Shown here piece by piece: positions 6,801 to 8,539 of a stretch of 8,539 nt of DNA (position 1 is its first letter; each line of letters opens with the position of its first letter). The DNA lies in assembly GCA_003353825.1 (NCBI GenBank), contig PIVW01000245.1:1-8539 (forward strand). Reading direction: 5' to 3'. The notes beneath the pieces were generated by a model. The model was not told the origin of the DNA, did no database searches, and saw only the letters and a program-made list of their open reading frames with translations. The DNA comes from Chloroflexota bacterium. Its GTDB lineage: Bacteria > Chloroflexota > Anaerolineae > J102. Position numbers and translations under genes: made by a program.

Positions 6801-7445
6801 TTTCCGAATAAGGGCTTGATGATCAAGTACGACAACGGACCCAGTGTTGGCTATGATTTTATCGGTCGTGAAGCAACTGATTGGCAGGAGATCCCATATC
6901 GCCCTGAGCTAATCATTAGTTATTGGGAAGGCGCAGTGGAACCTACCGTAACTCCCACGGTAACGCCTACATCCACGTCAACCTCTACACCGACCCCGAC
7001 TGTGACAAACACACCCGACTGTGCCGACTCATATGAACCCGATAACACCGGGCAACAGGCCAATTTAATTCTACTAAACGGCGAAATACAGCAACACAAC
7101 TATCACCAGCCGGGTGACAACGACTATGTCAAGTTCGGAGCTGTCGCTAGTGACAAACTCACACTCTATACCGATAACCTGGCCTCAGGTGTGGACACCA
7201 CCCTAACGCTGTACGACAGCGATGGCATCACCCAGCTTGCCTACAACGACATCGATCCGGCCAACCCTCCCGCCAGCCGTATCACCTGGACGGCCCCGGC
7301 CAATGGCACTTATTTCCTCAAGGCGGCCAACTTCAATCCAGATACAGGTGGCTGCGCGATGACATACGACCTGGTGACAGAGCGGATTACGGCAACAAGC
7401 ACGCCGACACCCGTGCCCCTCTATTTGCCGATGATCGTGCAATAA
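3777..7445 (+). CDS. Exported multidomain protein: Ycf48-like propellers, CBM9-like, DNRLRE, PPC (1222 aa)
   Basis: Large exported protein, probably on or outside the cell surface. The start ATG has AGGAGAGAGG (3764-3773) just upstream. Residues 1-36 are a signal peptide with a hydrophobic core (SILLLMTGLFVAAISFLA) and likely cleavage after ARA36. Residues about 45-640 contain Ycf48/BNR-like units of about 40 residues: a WAVG-type strand, then an Asp-box such as RTTDGGTSW. Thirteen Asp-boxes begin near 73, 113, 153, 196, 239, 292, 342, 383, 426, 467, 508, 550 and 593. A 14th half-unit (DIDFFDSDHGL) lacks the box. Residues about 654-845 resemble CBM9-like sugar-binding domains (TIDGDLSDW, WDDDQVELGID). 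Residues about 860-1050 are DNRLRE-like, with FIGREA near 1028-1033 and RPELIISYW. After a Thr/Pro linker, 1081 to about 1197 is a PPC domain (YEPDN, PGDNDYVKF, SRITWTAPANGTYFLKA). It ends in LYLPMIVQ. No catalytic domain is recognised; sugar or surface binding is inferred. Confidence 0.9.
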   Translation: MIARVSSILLLMTGLFVAAISFLAPSAVIETSQARANASSGWSWPLYEGFKAVDTPDDVHIWAVGNYSLIKYSANGGVSWATQQAPVGASLNSVDFVDAVHGWSVGYEGIILHTNNGLTWITQTSGVTASLNDVSFFDSSFGWAVGSDSTILRTTDGGTSWHQASSVPDADVSLYKVVFANRTTGWTLDWGDRLWVTKDGGVVWSALNLPLQAGDRIGDFSLLDDQRGWVVTDKGDVFRTTDGGMNWFLLAALPEAYSYGSFQNIAFKNADEGWIVHYRWYSSYDSQNIVFHSTDGGEHWTETGTSPYNGKGFMPSVNGTLWSAGEERGFKGYDPLGHQILSSNDDGATWNHNCGLRGILNSSQAVELVENIGFVLTSNHILRTEDGGLSWNDIHEFNDGSYSRSDIVSLDGANAWIAGSQGHILYSGNGGVTWQGQTSNTTDDLYAISMANNAHGLAVGQNGRIVRTTDGGSSWTPVTSHTIEPLFAVAWVDATTAVAVGETGTIVRTDDAGISWTNVGGLTKLHLYGVDFAGNTQTGWVVGQSRTILRSTDGGQSWQTQPPPPIPEWAGLYSVSAVSATEAHAGGRGAIIDTYDAGASWGISYNNANEGIRDIDFFDSDHGLAETSGEAKVLRYGITTFAPPPSPTDWVPSYSIDHGPTIDGDLSDWPEVEGVFLDQLTANTQKRDLPSHYDLSTTVRSLWTASTLYFAVSVFDNRVVSDSANVWDDDQVELGIDGLNDYQDDGADDHQYTINADGRKTDRAAPTEGFQAAINTRIDGYDAEIAIPAEHLQAGVLIADKVMGFNLGMHDDDTGGPYDTHLIWKGDSTFGVQPGWAGLELLADQAPVVTPPATIPTPSGDTVTLQQGFLDYEGAEDTFINLWDPDINNGESDTLTARADGAIASLLYYNLSPLPAEITIKRATLSLFPKDRSNPQTLDANIYALLRDWQETQTTWNRASSGEMWQVPGADGVLDREGAISDYKAIDWLQRWASFDITALVQRWSGETFPNKGLMIKYDNGPSVGYDFIGREATDWQEIPYRPELIISYWEGAVEPTVTPTVTPTSTSTSTPTPTVTNTPDCADSYEPDNTGQQANLILLNGEIQQHNYHQPGDNDYVKFGAVASDKLTLYTDNLASGVDTTLTLYDSDGITQLAYNDIDPANPPASRITWTAPANGTYFLKAANFNPDTGGCAMTYDLVTERITATSTPTPVPLYLPMIVQ
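3909..5690 (+). repeat. Fourteen Ycf48-like propeller units encoded in tandem
   Basis: The encoded units repeat about every 40-53 codons, each with a hydrophobic strand, a GW-V-G strand and an Asp-box (S/T-x-D/N-G-G-x-x-W). The copies share sequence clearly at protein level but have diverged in DNA, so this is an old duplication series, not a recent tandem repeat. Units 5-7 carry longer loops. The last unit ends VLRYG without an Asp-box. Fourteen units fit two consecutive seven-bladed propellers of the Ycf48 type. Confidence 0.7.
7389..7442 (+). other. C-terminal Thr/Pro linker and LYLPMIVQ tail, possible sorting signal
   Basis: The last 18 codons encode TATSTPTPVPLYLPMIVQ: a Thr/Pro-rich spacer, then a short hydrophobic end. 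From memory, many exported Chloroflexota proteins end in a similar Tyr-Leu-Pro-Leu-Val motif after a TPTP linker. A surface-anchoring or secretion role is plausible but unproven. There is no LPXTG motif and no long membrane anchor. Confidence 0.5.
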
Positions 7446-7536
7446 TGTGATGGACTTCGTTTACATCAGAATTCTTGACAGACAAGGCTGTTTATTGTGT
7501 TGATAAGTGGATAAATCGGTTCGATTACCGGCATCT

Positions 7537-7566
7537 TTGCAGCTAAGTCATGCGTAATGATATGAT
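7537..7566 (+). promoter_or_regulatory. Probable promoter of the mntA-hepT module
   Basis: TTGCAG (7537-7542) and TATGAT (7561-7566) are spaced by 18 nt; the -10 matches consensus at 5 of 6 positions. The expected start is about 7573, the A of the first ATG, suggesting a leaderless mRNA. Around it are three ATGAT copies (7557, 7562, 7573) and a 6-bp inverted pair ATGCGT (7550-7555) / ACGCAT (7579-7584), which could be operator elements. Confidence 0.4.
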
Positions 7567-7572
7567 AAATCT

Positions 7573-8064
7573 ATGATGACGCATAAAGTGGATCAGATAA
7601 CGCAGATGTTGAACGACGCGCCATGTGTGCGGTTGGCATATCTGTTTGGGTCACGCGTTACCGGCAATGTCGGTCCAGACAGTGATTACGATATCGCTGT
7701 TCTACTCGACGCCGATGTGGAAGAGCTTGTTGCCATAGCCGAGATCGCCCATGAATTGGCCCTGAGTCTGGCGACGGACAAAATCGATGTTATCCCACTC
7801 AACCTGGCATCTATCGAATTGGCTTGTGCAGTCATTGCTCACGGTGAACTACTCTATCAACGAGACACGGCAACACGAGTCGAATATGAAGCGTACGTAA
7901 TGGGACGCTATGGGGATTATCTGCCTATACTACGGGCGCAACGCAGTGAATTGCTTGAGGAGACTGACCATGCCACCAGAATTCAGCGGTATCGAACGGC
8001 GTTTGAACGAACTGAACGAACGCTTGGCGAGATTGCGGCCACTGCAAGTCAAGACTCGCGATGA
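7573..8064 (+). CDS. mntA: MntA-type nucleotidyltransferase antitoxin (163 aa)
   Basis: Minimal nucleotidyltransferase that neutralises the HEPN toxin encoded next to it. In characterised HepT/MntA pairs the antitoxin transfers AMP groups onto a tyrosine near the toxin active site. The catalytic motif is GSX10DXD: G26-S27, then D38 and D40 (sequence GSRVTGNVGPDSDYD). A third acidic residue is at D72 in KIDVIPL. ATG at 7573 or 7576 can start the protein. No Shine-Dalgarno site is seen, and the predicted transcript begins at about the ATG itself. The protein is longer than typical relatives of about 140 residues. Its last 31 codons lie inside hepT in another frame and read RIQRYRTAFERTERT, unlike a normal MntA end. 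A TGA in the +1 frame immediately before the hepT ATG (TGACCATG) suggests an ancestral stop passed by a small frameshift. The catalytic part appears intact. Confidence 0.92.
   Translation: MMTHKVDQITQMLNDAPCVRLAYLFGSRVTGNVGPDSDYDIAVLLDADVEELVAIAEIAHELALSLATDKIDVIPLNLASIELACAVIAHGELLYQRDTATRVEYEAYVMGRYGDYLPILRAQRSELLEETDHATRIQRYRTAFERTERTLGEIAATASQDSR
7957..7962 (+). promoter_or_regulatory. Shine-Dalgarno site fixing the hepT start
   Basis: GAGGAG at 7957-7962 lies 7 nt before the ATG at 7970, inside the mntA coding sequence. It selects this ATG over the upstream in-frame ATG at 7910, whose extra 20 residues do not look like HepT. Confidence 0.65.
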
Positions 8065-8404
8065 CTTTCTAGAAGATGCGTATCTACGTGATATCGTTGA
8101 ACGAAATCTGGAGATCGCAGCACAATGCTGTATCGACATCAGCCATCGCATCATAACAATCGAACAGGCGCAGAAGCCCCAAGACTATTATGAGGCGGTT
8201 TTGCGAATGGGTGAACTGGGCGTGGTGCCACCGGCCTTTGCCAGGCGGATGGCGCCGATTGCCGGTTTTCGCAATATCTTGATTCATGAATACTTAAGCA
8301 TCGACTGGGATATAACATACGCCAGGCTTCAGAACCTGGACGAACTGGGACAATTTGCCCGGTTTATTTCCGAATGGCTCGCAAAGCAGCAACACAATGG
8401 ATGA
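7970..8404 (+). CDS. hepT: HepT-type HEPN toxin, RNase (144 aa)
   Basis: HEPN-domain toxin of the HepT/MntA (type VII) toxin-antitoxin system. These are dimeric all-helical ribonucleases in the cytoplasm. The catalytic motif RX4HXY is complete: R101, H106 and Y108 in FRNILIHEYLSID, preceded by PPAFARRMAPIAG. Y108 is the residue that MntA AMPylates in studied homologues. The helix with LRDIVERNLEIAAQCCIDISHRI (about 39-61) and the length are typical. The gene begins within mntA with its own GAGGAG ribosome site, so translation need not depend on the end of mntA. All key residues are present, so the toxin is likely active and the mntA product should be functional in this cell. Such modules are linked to stress, phage defence or maintenance of mobile DNA; nothing here shows which. 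Confidence 0.94.
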   Translation: MPPEFSGIERRLNELNERLARLRPLQVKTRDDFLEDAYLRDIVERNLEIAAQCCIDISHRIITIEQAQKPQDYYEAVLRMGELGVVPPAFARRMAPIAGFRNILIHEYLSIDWDITYARLQNLDELGQFARFISEWLAKQQHNG

Positions 8405-8420
8405 TATGTTATCGTTTATG

Positions 8421-8475
8421 CAATACCTTCGCCATTTTGAGGGAATATGCCTAAGTTGCAGCCTACAATACCTTC
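8421..8475. repeat. 10-bp direct repeat CAATACCTTC
   Basis: CAATACCTTC occurs at 8421-8430 and again at 8466-8475, 45 bp apart, just after hepT. Only two copies are visible. It might be a binding site pair or chance. Confidence 0.3.
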
Positions 8476-8533
8476 AGCGTGGCAAATTCAAATAATTTAT
8501 GATTTTCTCAGGATTCCTCCTGAATTTCCTTGA
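8447..8533 (+). CDS. Possible 28-codon ORF or gene fragment
   Basis: ATG at 8447 is preceded by GAGGG (8439-8443), only 3 nt away. The frame reads MPKLQPTIPSAW, continues through IYDFLRIPPEFP, and stops at TGA 8531. The composition (Trp, Tyr, Phe, several Pro) looks more like real protein than random A/T-rich DNA. I do not recognise it. It could be the N-terminus of a gene broken by the TGA, or chance; the window ends 6 bases later. Confidence 0.2.
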   Translation: MPKLQPTIPSAWQIQIIYDFLRIPPEFP

Positions 8534-8537
8534 ATTT
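8484..8537. repeat. Nested inverted repeats at the 3' edge
   Basis: TCAGGA (8508-8513) and TCCTGA (8518-8523) form a 6-bp hairpin with loop TTCC. Around it AAATTCAA (8484-8491) is complementary to TTGAATTT (8530-8537), and TGAATTTC is directly repeated at 8521 and 8531. The hairpin with following T-rich DNA could be a weak terminator for mntA-hepT. Confidence 0.3.
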
Positions 8538-8539
8538 CG

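Noticed and set aside
7446..7510. Intrinsic terminator after the large secreted-protein gene
   Set aside because: Only weak 4-5 bp stems (TGATG/CATCA, ACAG/CTGT) are present, without a proper T-run after a stable hairpin.
7910..7969. 20-codon N-terminal extension of HepT
   Set aside because: It overlaps conserved mntA sequence in another frame and lacks a ribosome site, while ATG 7970 has GAGGAG 7 nt upstream.

Overview
The window reads as a piece of a Chloroflexota chromosome (Anaerolineae/Caldilineae/Chloroflexia type). The best clue is the 1222-residue secreted protein in the middle. It joins Ycf48-like beta-propeller repeats, a CBM9-like domain, a DNRLRE-type domain and a PPC domain through Thr/Pro linkers, and ends in a short LYLPMIVQ tail. 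From memory, that tail resembles the 'YLPLV' C-termini common on exported Chloroflexota proteins. The assignment is inference: there is no rRNA or other marker gene here.

Layout. Positions 1-643, minus strand: a toxin-antitoxin module with a Phd/YefM-type antitoxin (252-563) and a VapC-like PIN toxin (65-280). The toxin stops at 71 residues, about half the usual length. The module has a clear promoter, and a perfect 24-bp palindrome lies over the predicted transcription start. Positions 684-3403, minus strand: a compact three-gene operon containing a UMF1/Atg22-type MFS transporter, pseudouridine-5'-phosphate glycosidase (psuG) and a Nudix hydrolase, with a plausible promoter at 3447-3476. 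It looks like nucleoside or nucleotide salvage centred on pseudouridine, but no psuK kinase is visible.

Positions 3404-3776: a divergent intergenic region of about 370 bp with a long imperfect inverted repeat (3482-3539), a 9-bp hairpin followed by T residues (3561-3587) and a weak promoter candidate for the secreted protein. Positions 3777-7445, plus strand: the large exported multidomain protein. I count 14 Ycf48-like units, which fits two seven-bladed propellers. No catalytic domain is recognisable, so a binding, adhesion or scaffold role on the cell surface is the best guess.

Positions 7573-8404, plus strand: a MntA/HepT (nucleotidyltransferase antitoxin / HEPN RNase toxin) pair with intact active-site motifs, a possibly leaderless start for mntA and an unusual 95-nt overlap between the genes. 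Positions 8405-8539 are non-coding or hold at most a 28-codon ORF, plus small repeats and a hairpin.

Two unrelated toxin-antitoxin modules, one apparently decayed and one intact, lie on either side of the salvage operon and the surface-protein gene. No insertion sequence, CRISPR array, tRNA or rRNA gene was seen.
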